Positions 31,465 to 42,353 of a stretch of DNA of 64,000 bases are shown one piece after another. The stretch comes from Lentinula raphanica. Lineage: Eukaryota; Basidiomycota; Agaricomycetes; Agaricales; Omphalotaceae. The notes beneath the pieces are model-generated. The model was not told where the DNA came from. It made no database searches and saw only the letters and a program-made list of their open reading frames with translations. The stretch spans positions 868,001 through 932,000 of the forward strand of contig JANVFP010000018.1 in assembly GCA_027919835.1 (NCBI GenBank), given 5' to 3'. Position 1 is the first letter of the stretch; every line of letters begins with the position of its first letter. Both the position numbers and the translations under genes were made by a program.

Positions 31465-33671
31465 ATGCCAACATGCCCTTCAGATAACCAGCAATCCGTA
31501 GACCAAACTGACTTTTGGACAGACGGGGGGATCAATTGGGATGCCCATCGTATCGGCTGGGCCATTGCAGGTGCTTGCGCCGCTGCTGTATGTTTATTCT
31601 AATGCTGTTCAATATCTCAATCGATGACCTCCCGCCACAGACTGTTATAATTTCTTTCTTCTCAGTCCTTCAACATTGTCGGTAAGCCTTCATCACCATC
31701 ACAACCAAACGAGCTCTATATTGAACCCTGCTTACAGGAGCTATACCAATCCGGCAGAACAGCGTCAGATGTCAGTTTTGGGTTCGCATTGCTCGGGGAG
31801 CCTATACTCATCAATCATACAGTCTTCGGATCCTCTACATGCCCCCAGTTTATGGCGTTATCTCATTTCTATCCTACCGATTCTTTCGAAGCTACACATA
31901 CTATGAACTGGTGGAAGTCGGTGCGTGATTCGTGTGGCTTGTCGAATCTCAGTTGACTCAACCTACACAGTATACGAGGTCGGTGTTAGCCCAAGCTCGA
32001 CTCATGATATCAAAACTCACAAATCCCAAAGGCTTTCACTCTGAGTGCCTTCCTGTACGTTCATTGGACACCGTACATCATTGTTTCCCTCAATCGACCC
32101 CATTTCAGAATGCTCTTGATCGAATTCGTTGCCGCCACTGGCTCAGGCCACAAAGCTGAAAGTTCAATTGCACGAAAAGACAAGCGCAAGTTACCCTTTC
32201 CTGTTCGTCCATTCGTCCAAACACAATGCTGTCAACACATTCGGCTCATATTTACCCGATAGTTTTGCCATTGGCGTTATCGTCCAACTAAAGTATGTGT
32301 TGTCTTTTCATAAGCCGGAATATGTCTCATCCCTTCCGCAGCCGTATTTCATGTATACCCTCAAGGTAGAGGAAGCACAGGCTTTCATTGGATGTAAGAT
32401 GCTCATTGATTTCTCCAGTGGGCCGTCTTGCAGTATGTCATATTCAGACCAGGTTCAGCGACTCCTTTCAATTGTCCTCCAATATCTGACGATCACATCC
32501 TGCAGCAATCTCCATCGCTGCGATCATCTGTCAAGCATACAACGTTTTATGCGAATCTGAAGGTTTTGATGCTCGCTATGCAAACGTCTATCTGGAAGCT
32601 GTGGACTTTGTCAGCATTAGGTATGTCATCGGTTACTTTCCGTTCATTGTCTATCAGGTTTACGAGGTTCGTAATGACCTCGCAGTGTTGCACTGTATGG
32701 TCTATTCTTGTTCTACGGACTCACGAAAGAAGAGCTCGCTGGACGACGGCCTCTTGCGAAATTTTTAGCTATCAAACTGATCGTCATGTTCACTTGGTAT
32801 CAATCATTCGTGGTGAGTACGGCCTTGTTTGTTTCAATCAATATCGTGATACTCATCATGTATCTGTTCGTGGTTGTAAAGTTCGATGCACTGGAAGGCC
32901 GAGTTATCCATGGTACGTCCTGACAACAATCCATACATCTCTTTGTACAATGATTATCTTCAGCAACGGAATATTGGACGGAAACAAATATCGCAGATGG
33001 GCTCAATGCCTTGGCGATCTGCATCGAGGCAAGTATCACACACGGTTTGTATGACCAATGTTATAAAAGCTGTACACAGATGATATTCTTTGCCTGCTTC
33101 ATGTGGTGGGCTTATACGCCTGCCGCATATCGTATTGAAGGGGCAAAACCAACTAGCATCTGGAGGCCATTGTGGGATTCGTAAGTTACCTTCCTCCGTC
33201 ACCTTCTTGCCGGTGGCTGACTGGATACGTTTAGGATAAACTTCAGTCAGTTCATTCAGATTTCCACCCCGGTGAACGGTCATCTAATCTTCCTCCTGCT
33301 CCCTAGGTGATTTCGCTCTCGAAATATGGACCTCTCTGAGGTTCTTCCTCGCCTACATCCGTGGCGTACCCGAAACCCGCAGTCGTTATGCCAATCAAGT
33401 CACCGGCTTCGATGAAGCCTTCGGACTCGAGAAACCGAGACATACAGTGGCGTATGGCGAAAACAACAGCAGTGAATCGGTCATGAGGGGACAAGGATAT
33501 AACAGTCGTACCAGTGAGTACGATTCAAGTCGCGCCCCCCGGATGAGCTACGATGAGGACATTAGATTAGCTCCCTATAGCTATGGTGATTCAAGAGATG
33601 ATCATGAGACGTCTTCTCCTTTGGATGATCATGTTCACGAGTATTCTGATGGTTCTCATACGAGGTCTTGA
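31465..33671 (+). CDS. TMEM184/LAZ1-type (organic solute transporter Ost-alpha, DUF300) membrane protein
   Basis: Multi-exon gene from ATG 31465 (MPTCPSDNQQSVDQTDFW) to TGA 33669-33671. Joined exons give family landmarks in order: GWAIAGACAAATVIISFFSV, HCRSYTNPAEQRQI, RILYMPPVYGVISFLSYRFF, TLSAFLMLLIEFVA, then KDKRKLPFPFCHWRYRP. These are followed by YFMYTLKWAVLQYVIFRP, AIICQAYNVLCESEGFDARY, VYLEAVDFVSIS, GLTKEELAGRRPLAKFLAIK, ALEGRVIH, NIADGLNALAICIEMIFFAC and MWWAYTPAAYRI. The seven-helix Ost-alpha/TMEM184 fold is clear. The C-terminus after about residue 390 is hydrophilic and acidic. The intron after CIE begins GCAAGT, a GC-AG type. In yeasts and plants relatives act at vacuolar or plasma membranes; the cargo here is unknown. 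Confidence 0.88.
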
Positions 33672-33930
33672 ATCGAGTAGGAATAGTTGCAATTTGGATT
33701 GGATGTATGTCAACGGAGTATATGAGAGAAAGGCAAATCGCTTGGACTCGTTTTTAACAGTTTCGAATGTGTTTACGACACTCGTTCTGGGTTATTAGTT
33801 TCCTTACCACATTAGTAGTATTTCAGTCATTTGTATCCACTATTATCCATCATAATTCGTCTATCCCATGTTACAATGTAGCAAATGATTTGTGAACACC
33901 TGATTTTGCCTGGATCGTCTGAATTCTCTT

Positions 33931-35679
33931 TCATCGCTTCAGCTCTCCTCTCTCTACATATGCTCCGACCATCATTTCATACACCAGTACAGCCTGCTCT
34001 GGCCTTTGCACCATGCCCGCCCTCTGTTCTCTCAACGAGTCAATCTCCTGCGACACAAGATCGTTCGAGAGCGTGGCTGGCAGTGGACCAAGCGGAGTCG
34101 TGAATGATAAAGACGGAGTTTCCGAAGGGGTTGTAGATCCAGCTGGACCCACAGGCGATTGAGTTGAGGGTGTGGATTGTTCAGGAGCAGAGCGAGATTC
34201 AGGTGGTTCGGAATGATTAAAAGAGGGCAAGAATCCTGCATGTCTCAAGAGACTATTCATCGCGATGAACGAGCCTGTTCGACCGATTCCAGCAGAGCAT
34301 CCAACTATAATCGGCGGGTCAGGATCCACGTCCTGCTCGTCCTTCGTACTCGTGCTACGTTTCAAATCGGAAACACCGCCTTTTTCCAAGGATCCCTCGC
34401 TAGACTGCACAATCTGAGTCTGGGCCGTCCGTTCTGAACGTGAAGCCCGAGAAGGCATTTGGCGATTGACCCGATCCACAAGCCGGACAAACTCGAACAA
34501 GGCCGCACGGTCAGAGGAAGAAGGCACAGAGTGATCTGGCCAAGCGTCGAAAAGGAGATGGGTGAACTGGATGGAAGCAGGGGTGCGAGGTGACTGTTTG
34601 GATTCGAGTTTGGTACTATCGGATGAGTCGTGTGAATCGCCGTAGTTGTCCGAGTCCGAGTCGGCGTTTGTTTTCGCTCCGGAAGGAGATGCGGTAGAGG
34701 AAGAAGGACCTGGGCGAAGGGGCATATCATCGCTGTCTTTGTCGCTGTCTTCATCGGCCATGGGAGGATCAATGAAAGGCTTCACTTCAACGAGACTCTT
34801 GACGCAGCATGCTTTGTCAATTCTTTCCTGCGCTACAAGAGTCACTTTGAGTTTCGACCTCTGCAGACGCGATGTTGTCGTTGGGGCTGAATGTGAAGGG
34901 GGAGGATAATCAGTGAAATCTGGGACGATGATCATCGTCTGACCGACGACGTCAGGGAAGTAAGGATGTGCTTTTCTTCGTCCGCTTTCGATGTTCTGAG
35001 TGAGTTGAACGACAGTTCGGGGACGAGATTGGGATGACTTGTGGTTTTGCTTCGGAGGATACATGTTCTCGAGCAACATGCTCAGAAATGTATATGCGGT
35101 ATTCCTCAGCGGCGCTTGAGATGCGATCCACCATTTCTTCCCATACCGTTCCTGCACCCAGTTTGCATTCAGATACAGTCCTTCCGGTTCTGCGTCTTCA
35201 GCCGGATTACGACCAGACTTGTCGAAATGAGGAATCTTGACTTGAACGCGAGTCCGATCGTAGGGTAGCACATCCATATAACGATTCCGCTGCATGTTCT
35301 CCGGGGATGTGCCAGAAACGATAGAGTAGAATTTGGTCGATCCCGAAGCATCTGAATTCTGGAATTGACGAGAGATGGCTTCGGCAGCTGGAGTTTTAGA
35401 CCCATTTCGTTCTCCTACAGGACGATTCGCGTTCGGCGAGAGGTGTCGCTCTGTGTTTGACGACCTCAAAGACTCGGTTCTGAAACGAACACGAGCATTC
35501 TCGCGTTCGTCAAGAGCAGTGAGCGCTGATTGTATGTGAGATGTTGTGTAGGCATTCTTGAGCCAGCGCGGAAGGAGATCTTCAAGATCATAGCCATTGT
35601 AGTTGGAAGATTGAGACGACATAGTGCGAGACTGGGTGGCAGATGAGCGTAACTGTCGAAGGGATGACAACGGACTCAT
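33931..35679 (-). CDS. Classical protein tyrosine phosphatase
   Basis: Single long exon, 582 residues, from the ATG at 35679. Motifs: NRYMDVLPYDRTRV (132-145), YLNANWV (169-175), ASQAPL (186-191), the WPD loop AWPDHSVPSS (379-388) and the P-loop VGCSAGIGRTGSF with C461 and R467, followed by a Q-loop (MVQRPEQ) near 560. These are the substrate-recognition, general-acid and nucleophile elements of class I cysteine phosphatases, so it should remove phosphate from tyrosine. The residue before the catalytic Cys is Gly instead of the usual His. Long Ser/Asp-rich insertions (about 258-275 and 305-365, and 405-450) enlarge the domain. The N-terminus is Ser-rich without a targeting signal. Confidence 0.88.
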   Translation of the reverse strand: MSPLSSLRQLRSSATQSRTMSSQSSNYNGYDLEDLLPRWLKNAYTTSHIQSALTALDERENARVRFRTESLRSSNTERHLSPNANRPVGERNGSKTPAAEAISRQFQNSDASGSTKFYSIVSGTSPENMQRNRYMDVLPYDRTRVQVKIPHFDKSGRNPAEDAEPEGLYLNANWVQERYGKKWWIASQAPLRNTAYTFLSMLLENMYPPKQNHKSSQSRPRTVVQLTQNIESGRRKAHPYFPDVVGQTMIIVPDFTDYPPPSHSAPTTTSRLQRSKLKVTLVAQERIDKACCVKSLVEVKPFIDPPMADEDSDKDSDDMPLRPGPSSSTASPSGAKTNADSDSDNYGDSHDSSDSTKLESKQSPRTPASIQFTHLLFDAWPDHSVPSSSDRAALFEFVRLVDRVNRQMPSRASRSERTAQTQIVQSSEGSLEKGGVSDLKRSTSTKDEQDVDPDPPIIVGCSAGIGRTGSFIAMNSLLRHAGFLPSFNHSEPPESRSAPEQSTPSTQSPVGPAGSTTPSETPSLSFTTPLGPLPATLSNDLVSQEIDSLREQRAGMVQRPEQAVLVYEMMVGAYVERGELKR

Positions 35680-36604
35680 ACAATCAATGTTGGGTGACTG
35701 TTCAAGCCATGACTATCCAACTATGAAAGACTTTGGATTCAATACATAACTGACCTAGACCCTCGATAATTCGACTGTTATGGAACCCAAGTTAAAGAGA
35801 ACGATACGATTTGCCGTGAAAACGTCGGTGTAAGTGCAAATTAACAGTGCGTGCGAATTATCAAGAAATGCATCTTCCTGAACTTCACACAACATCAGGA
35901 AGCTGCAAAGCAAACACTTGGCCCAATATGTACAACTTTATTATCTTTATACATTTGCTAATAGGAACGTATATCCAGCTTTATAGAGTCATTGGCAGAC
36001 GGAAGCTAGATCGGTCTCCTGAGCCTCAGCCTTGCGAGCCACATCCACTGGTTTCTGTTTTTTCATCCGCCACTGGGGCTTTCGCCTGACAGTCATTGCC
36101 AGGACAGCCTCTAATGCCCCCACCAGTGTGCCATCCTCTTCGATGTAGATGCTACCGCTGTCAATGGGGAACGGTCAAAAATGCAGGTATACTATGCATT
36201 GCCAACAACCTGAAGTTCACCTTGAACCCAATACCCCATTATCCAAAGAACTACAAACCTCTGTTTGTATATGTTTTGGCAATCGCGACTCAGCGCTCCT
36301 TGCTATCATTGCGATTGTGGATGGGCACCACAGCTGAGAGCCAGGTCGGGTACATAGCTCAAGATCGAAATGCCCTAATCCTTGATCCATTTCTACAGTT
36401 GGCTGTTGCACTCGTGAAGAAGCAGAGGTAGCGCGGCGGCAAGGCGAGAACGCCAAATTCGCCTGTACAGGTGTTGGGTCACTTTCGTCTCTGAGACACA
36501 ACTTCACTTCCCACTGACTGCTGGCAGAAAGCTCAGTGTCCGCGCGACGAGAATCGCGATGCCATGGGAAGCGCGGCTTTCGAGGAGAGGTATCGAAAGT
36601 CGAT
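35680..36604. other. Intergenic region with no supported gene
   Basis: Short overlapping frames on both strands have no recognisable content. A minus-strand frame at 36,217-36,651 might be a further exon of the gene at 36,605-37,408, through a GTCGTA donor near 36,628, but I could not confirm it. Confidence 0.4.
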
Positions 36605-37408
36605 TTACAGAAGGTCAGAGCCCACATACGACCTGTTGATTCGTTCGTCAAACCAAATTATGTAGTGTAGAATCAGCTCCTTGAACACACCTTGAGCAAT
36701 AAACTCTACTGTCACCTCATCCATTGCCCTTATCCTTGCTTGAAACATTGGAATGGAAAATTGAGCGGTGAAACAGACCTGATGACGACCACTACCTTGG
36801 ATATCGCTGTTGGAAGTGAGTCGCCTAGCAGGAATGATTCTTGGTTGGACTTCCACTCGATCCAAATAATGCATATCTGGTTTCGTCAAGTAAACCTCAT
36901 GGTAGGGTTTTGCATCTCTGTACTCCGGTAAACTGCGGAGGTATTCGAAGAGTGGCTGGTTGTCTTGCACCATGCATGCACGCCGAACGTAATGGACATC
37001 GAGACGGTCTGGGCTTGGTGGTACAGCGTATATCATAGCGAGGGATAAAATTTCCAATGATGTCTTGTCTTTGATGTTGGTGCGCAGGCACAATCGATAT
37101 AGTGGGGAACACATTCCACCAACTGAGAAGAACGTAGAGAGACTGCCATCTTCTCTATCGGCAGAACGAGCTGCAGCGCATGCTTTCAGTATATCAGATG
37201 CCAATGCAGAAGACGATACCTCTGCAACCAGATAATCAATGACATCTCTGATGATAGCATGAAGTTTGTAGTATGATTTTTGATCTTGAGCTTTTTTGAG
37301 CCGTTGCGCCAGATTCTGGACTATCAATTCTGGCGTCGCCATTGTGGGAGGTCGAAAAGCTTCTGTCCTCATGAGTCGCACGGTTTTTATAGCCTGAGGT
37401 AAGCTCAT
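36605..37408 (-). CDS. Hypothetical protein
   Basis: Open frame of 267 residues from ATG 37408. It contains a helical N-terminal part (PELIVQNLAQRLKKAQDQKS), a Leu/Ala-rich centre and a charged C-terminal third (FQARIRAMDEVTVEFIAQGV). No signal peptide or membrane helix and no family recognised. The frame is long and free of low-complexity sequence. It may extend beyond its stop by splicing. Confidence 0.45.
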   Translation of the reverse strand: MSLPQAIKTVRLMRTEAFRPPTMATPELIVQNLAQRLKKAQDQKSYYKLHAIIRDVIDYLVAEVSSSALASDILKACAAARSADREDGSLSTFFSVGGMCSPLYRLCLRTNIKDKTSLEILSLAMIYAVPPSPDRLDVHYVRRACMVQDNQPLFEYLRSLPEYRDAKPYHEVYLTKPDMHYLDRVEVQPRIIPARRLTSNSDIQGSGRHQVCFTAQFSIPMFQARIRAMDEVTVEFIAQGVFKELILHYIIWFDERINRSYVGSDLL

Positions 37409-37513
37409 GATCTAAAGGTAGGTTTACGATGGAATCCTGTGCTCTAACAGCACCTGATTCACCATTGAACTGAGCCGGAGACTAGAAGGATCTGGAGAGG
37501 CTCAAACTTTCAT

Positions 37514-37589
37514 AAACGCTGTACAAAGTCTGAGATAAAGCCAGGCGTCTAGTGCATGCTCCCAAAAGAAGATTCCCTGTACAGCGTTT
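37514..37589. repeat. 12-bp perfect inverted repeat with 52-nt loop
   Basis: AAACGCTGTACA at 37514-37525 and TGTACAGCGTTT at 37578-37589. It lies upstream of the minus-strand gene start and left of the integrase module. No further palindromic extension was seen. Confidence 0.6.
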
Positions 37590-37689
37590 GATGCTTCATG
37601 CTTCGAAGATACTGCGGAAGGGTACTTTGGGGTGCTTCTGAGGAATCGAGATAAGACAGCATTGCGTCCAGTAAGGAGCAGAAGTCCCG

Positions 37690-38028
37690 ATGAGGGTGAT
37701 TTATGACATCAATTTTGGGACAAAATGTTTACTTGGAGTGACTCGGATCGTTCCGTATCATGCGACTCGATATCTACGGCTTCGGATTTTCTCGGGTTGG
37801 ATCCGACTTGCGGGAGCGACTGTTGTGGATGAGACATTGGCTTTACTATCCCTTATTGACATAGACTCTGCATTAGTAGATATTCATCGCGATCTTGACC
37901 ACTATATACTCAGGATTTGGTCCGCTCCACAAATTGCTTCATCACTGTCTGAAACAGCACGAAGAGAGGTGGATGAATTTAACAGACAACAACATGTGAG
38001 CACGGCGTCTATTATCGAGCGCTTTTGA
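37690..38028 (+). CDS. Small hypothetical ORF
   Basis: 112 codons beginning MRVIYDINFGTKCLLG. No family, signal peptide or splice support. It sits just left of the HECT-like gene and could be a chance frame. Confidence 0.2.
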   Translation: MRVIYDINFGTKCLLGVTRIVPYHATRYLRLRIFSGWIRLAGATVVDETLALLSLIDIDSALVDIHRDLDHYILRIWSAPQIASSLSETARREVDEFNRQQHVSTASIIERF

Positions 38029-38117
38029 CCTTTACCAGCTTGTACCCAGCTTGTACCAGCATTTGCAACTCCCCGGATCTTCATGCCAGTAAACTGCCAA
38101 TATCATCTCTTTCGATG

Positions 38118-38124
38118 TATAAAA
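38118..38124 (+). promoter_or_regulatory. TATA box candidate of the HECT-like gene
   Basis: TATAAAA, 153 nt before the ATG at 38271. A CT-rich stretch follows, then GTAAGT at 38212 with a CATAG acceptor before the ATG, suggesting a 5'-UTR intron. Confidence 0.45.
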
Positions 38125-38270
38125 CCCTTCATTCTCTGCTTCCTCCATCTTCATTTCTTTTCCCCTTTCTTTTTCCATCTTTCGTCGCTCTTTCGTCGCT
38201 CGTTTGCCAATCGTAAGTTGTGGTTTATCCCTGCCTCATATCTACTGATACATAGTTGTTGCATAGAAAT

Positions 38271-41200
38271 ATGGACCATTCGCAATGGCTGCAACAATCG
38301 TTGCAGACTGTCCTCGCCAATAATCCTCAGCTTTTCCTTCAGTTATTGCAGCAGAATCAAACACAAGCTGCACCATCCAACGCGCCAGCATCCACTCCAC
38401 AATTTCCCCAATTCTCAGCAGTCTCGTCTAATCCTGCGCCCTTGCCAGCTTCACTCGTTGGTCCCATGCCTTCGAACTTGACTGCTCCTGCTCCCGTACC
38501 TTTGTCGGTCGGTCCTGCTCCTGCACCTTCGTCGGTCGGTCCTGCTCCTGCACCTTCGTCGGTCGGTCCTGCTCCTGCACCTTTGTCGGTCGGTCCTGCT
38601 CCTGCACCTTTGTCGGTCGGTCCTGCTCCTGCACCTTTGTCGGGTGCTCCCGCTCCAGTTCCTCAGTCGAGTGCTACCGCTCCTGCACCTCCCAATCCTA
38701 GTTTTCCACCGGCTTTGGCCAATCTGTTACCTTCGAACATGGATTTCAACTTCCCGCAGTCGCAGACCATTCAGCCCGTTCCAACTTACATATCGCCTTT
38801 ATCAATGCTTTCATCGGTAACCGCTAGAAACCAGGATAGCGGACCATCACGTTCCTTTTTAGCTTCTTCCTCGTTGGCGTCTTCATCGTCATCTCTCCCA
38901 CCAAGCCTCACCGCTATACAACAGGCCAATCGCGATCGGTTAGGACATGCAACTGTAGCTCTGGGCCAGAATACCACCGCTACGAGGAGGAAGAGGGGCC
39001 CTGGGAAGAAGGCGCCTCGTCTCCATGCAGTGGTCGAGCCATCAAAGGTCGAGGATGCCGTTGCCGTTGCAAATGACGGAACTCATGTTATCAGTCTGGT
39101 GGTGCTAGTCTACCCACCACGACTGACACCCGACGAATGCAACGTACGTGTTTTTCTCAAAGATAAATCCTTGATATTGATTATAGGCATTGCCACAGAT
39201 GTTGAATCTTCCTATCGAACTTCATCACTACTTGCAGAATCGCGATGCTTTTCAAAGCGTTCTTGAATCACTCAATCTTGTATATCGTTACGATAATCTC
39301 CCGCTCGACACAAAGGTCGTCGATCTACTCGAATCGTTGCATTCTTCCCTCGTTCAGTGTGGCTGGAGTTTTCCCGAGAATCACGAAGCTTCAACTTTCT
39401 TCAACCGGCATGAGCGTCTTGCAATCCAACTATTACGCTTCTCAGGGAAAGGGAATACAAACAACAACGCGAAAACTGCTCGGTTGATCCCAGGCAAGGT
39501 AGAATCTGCAGATATGACTCTTCGTGATGTTGTCTTCAACACGAACGACTACGGCATTGCGAAATACGTTATAACCAATACAAAGAAGTTCATTCTTCAA
39601 ACGAGTAAGTACCTTTTTTTGACGTTCTCAGTTTCTCTATCTCAATATACTTTCCTGGGCAGTCATTCGCTCTCCCAACGTTTCCCTCGTTCTCAACCTA
39701 GCAGAGAAAAGTCTTGGGTCCGATAGCACAACTTCTAGACATTTCTGTCTCTCAAAACGGATCTATGGGATTTTCCGCTCGGACACCAATGCCTACGTAG
39801 ACGAAGGATATACTGCACTCGACGAGGACGAAGTTGAGTTAGGTTGCCGTAGAGACGATCAAACTGAAGATGAGGTGTGTCGTACACTATCGCGAACCGG
39901 TTCTACATACTGACTACATTCTCATAGGAAGTTAGGGTTGTAGCTCGAATGCTTCGTGATCCATCCGAAGGTGGGTTCACACTTATACTCGACCTGTTTT
40001 TCACTTATAACATCATATCTTGCAGACAATCAGATCGGTGCATCATACTCTCGCAACAATCCTCAATCTGGTCCAAGTTCACGCAACAGTCCACTGTCCA
40101 GCACAGACGTCCTTACTGAAGATCCGATACCAGAAGTAAGATATCTGCTATGATCTCACTCTCCAGGATGCTGATTTTTTCTAGGAGGTTGATATCCTTT
40201 GGGAGACAGACTGGAGACCTGCTCGACAACTTCACGAAGACTATACATTCTTCTTCTCCAACAGATCGAAAGTCTTCAAGATCGTTGACGAACATCTACG
40301 AAACGTTATCGACACAGAACCACTGGGGTTCTCGATCAAGGGCGAGAATCCACAAGCCTTGCTCTCTGCGTACACTGTCCTCGTACAACGTGCAATAAAT
40401 GAAGAAGATTTCTCGGCGCTTCTTTCAGAAAATCGACACTTCCGGCTGTGAGTCCTTCTTCATCGTTAGTCTGTATCTTCGGGAATGTTCATTGCCTTTT
40501 CATCAAGGGTTGCCAACGATATCTATATCAGTTCGGGGCCTGGCATCGAGAAGGAGGTCATGGACCTATTCTTCAAAGAGAAAATTGATGGTCATGTCCA
40601 CGATTTCTTGGTTCGAGTCATCGACAACTACACGACTCTTTCCACTGTGCCGATCTCCTCCGCTGCAGACCTCTCCCTGGCCAAAAAGAAGGAACTCAAA
40701 CTCTTTGGTGCCGCTGTGGGATTAGCTCTTGTTCACGGGCACTATCCAGCAAACATCAACCCTCTTCTTCTTGTCTATCTTCTGAGCTCATGCAACCTCA
40801 AGTCATTGTCGAAGTACCTCGTGATGGAAAGTTTCCCGGATCTCTATCGTACCCTCAGCCAATGGAACTCCCTTGACTATGACGACGACAATCTTTCCTA
40901 TTTTCAGCCACACTTCGCAACTTATCATAATCTTCTCGTAAGTTCGTCAACACATTCGTTCGACCTAGTCTAACCCTTGATTAGGTACCAGCTTTGCAAG
41001 GCCGTTCAGAACGCCATCACCGCTCACTCGCCTGGACAATGCTACATAATGCAATCATCGGTCCTGTAACCACTGATCACCCTTACTTCAAGGCATTTGT
41101 AGAAGGTCTTTTACTTCCCTGTAAACCCATGGATATCAATTTGTCCCAGGTATGTTAGCTTTCAGTTCGTGTCTCGAAGCGCACTATCTTACATATAATT

Positions 41201-41890
41201 TCTACAGATTGCAGCTTCTTGTTTCGGAGGAACAAGCGAGTTTGTGTTGTCCCTCTTAGATACTCGCATCAATGGCGACTATGACGCTCTTCCACTGGAG
41301 TACACGGATAGAACTAGCCCGGCTACTCGCACCGCCCTTCGCGATGCTTGCGAAGCAATCCCTAATTGGGCCGAGTTTGAGTTCTCAAAGATATTCCGAG
41401 AGTTTCTTGAGGGCACCGGGTTACCTTATCCTTCGCTTATGGCGGAGTTGCAAGGTCGCTTCGATGATGTTGTGACATTAGAAGGAGCTTCGCAGAAAGG
41501 TTACCGTATGCGCATGTTTTTCTGGGCGGCCACGGGTTCACCTCAAATTCCAAGTGATGGAGTAGCAATCGAGGTGAGTCGACAGCCTTGAATCTCATGA
41601 CACAAACTGAAGTGCCCTGTATTCAGGTTATACTCGTAGACGACAATGACGCTACATACTTCAGCCTCCAGGATCATCGCGCAGATGAGAGAGCAAGGCT
41701 CCTGGAGCATGGAACAATTGCCTTCAAGACCTGTACCCGCATGATGCAAGTCCCTGCCTCGTATCTCTTGAAGTTGTTGGGTGCTTCTCATGACAGTGGT
41801 CCGGCGCCGTCTGACCACGTTGAAGACAGCATCTTTCATTGGCTTTTGGTCCAAATACTTAGCGCTATCGGGACGTATAATGTTGTGTAG
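38271..41890 (+). CDS. Pro/Ala-rich protein with divergent HECT E3-ligase-like C-terminal domain
   Basis: About 10 exons from ATG 38271; exon 1 is 38271-39143, exon 2 39187-39604. The N-terminal 290 residues are low complexity, with a 9-residue SVGPAPAPL repeat and a basic GRKR-like TRRKRGPGKKAP stretch. The middle (MLNLPIELHHYLQNRDAFQS to FILQT) is unknown. The C-terminal part resembles HECT: ELKLFGAAVGLALVHGHYP (N-lobe), SFPDLYRTLSQW, then a C-lobe with FKTCTRMMQVPASYLLKLLG, where the Cys occupies the place of the thioester cysteine. HECT ligases pass ubiquitin from E2 to substrate through this Cys. The motif is degenerate, so activity is uncertain. The gene is followed by an unknown gene and then the integrase. 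Confidence 0.6.
38499..38640 (+). repeat. 27-bp coding minisatellite in the HECT-like gene
   Basis: About five units of GTCGGTCCTGCTCCTGCACC plus 7 nt encode SVGPAPAPL or SVGPAPAPS. Near identity between units indicates recent expansion. Confidence 0.9.
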
Positions 41891-42353
41891 GAGAACGGAC
41901 TAATAATTCTTATCTCGAACTCTACTCTACCATGCGACATTTTGCGCACAACTTCTAATGCCTTGCAGCTTACGCTTACTATTCTTGTATCAGACCGTAG
42001 TACTTACTTTTAATCAACGTGTTCAGTTGAATTTGCGGGAACTATCGTGAGCTTGGCGTCACCGCAGCTGACTCAGTGACTGGCATGATGAATAGATACA
42101 TTCAGATCACATGCCTATGATATAATTGTCAATTTTGTCCCGATTAGGATTATTGTTTCTCTTCCACTATCGCCCACCTACTACAGCCCAGCCAGCCAGC
42201 CTCCTCTTCATACGTGCTAAGCTGTAACCCTACTGCCTGCACATAGATCGGTCCTGCCGTCTGCACGTAGATTGGAACTCCCTTTCTACGTACAAAGATC
42301 AGTCCTTCCTCCTGCAGTGCCGATTCCAGCCTGTGTTTCAGCTCGAATCCCCC
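41891..42353. other. Intergenic spacer within the integrase module
   Basis: No gene seen between the HECT-like stop and the next ATG at 42354. GCCAGCCAGCC and repeated GTCCTGCC...CTGCACGTAGAT strings occur near 42,190-42,270. Confidence 0.5.

Noticed and set aside
38428..38634. Minus-strand ORF with QEQDRPTKV repeats
   Set aside because: Antisense reading of the 27-bp coding minisatellite of the HECT-like gene.
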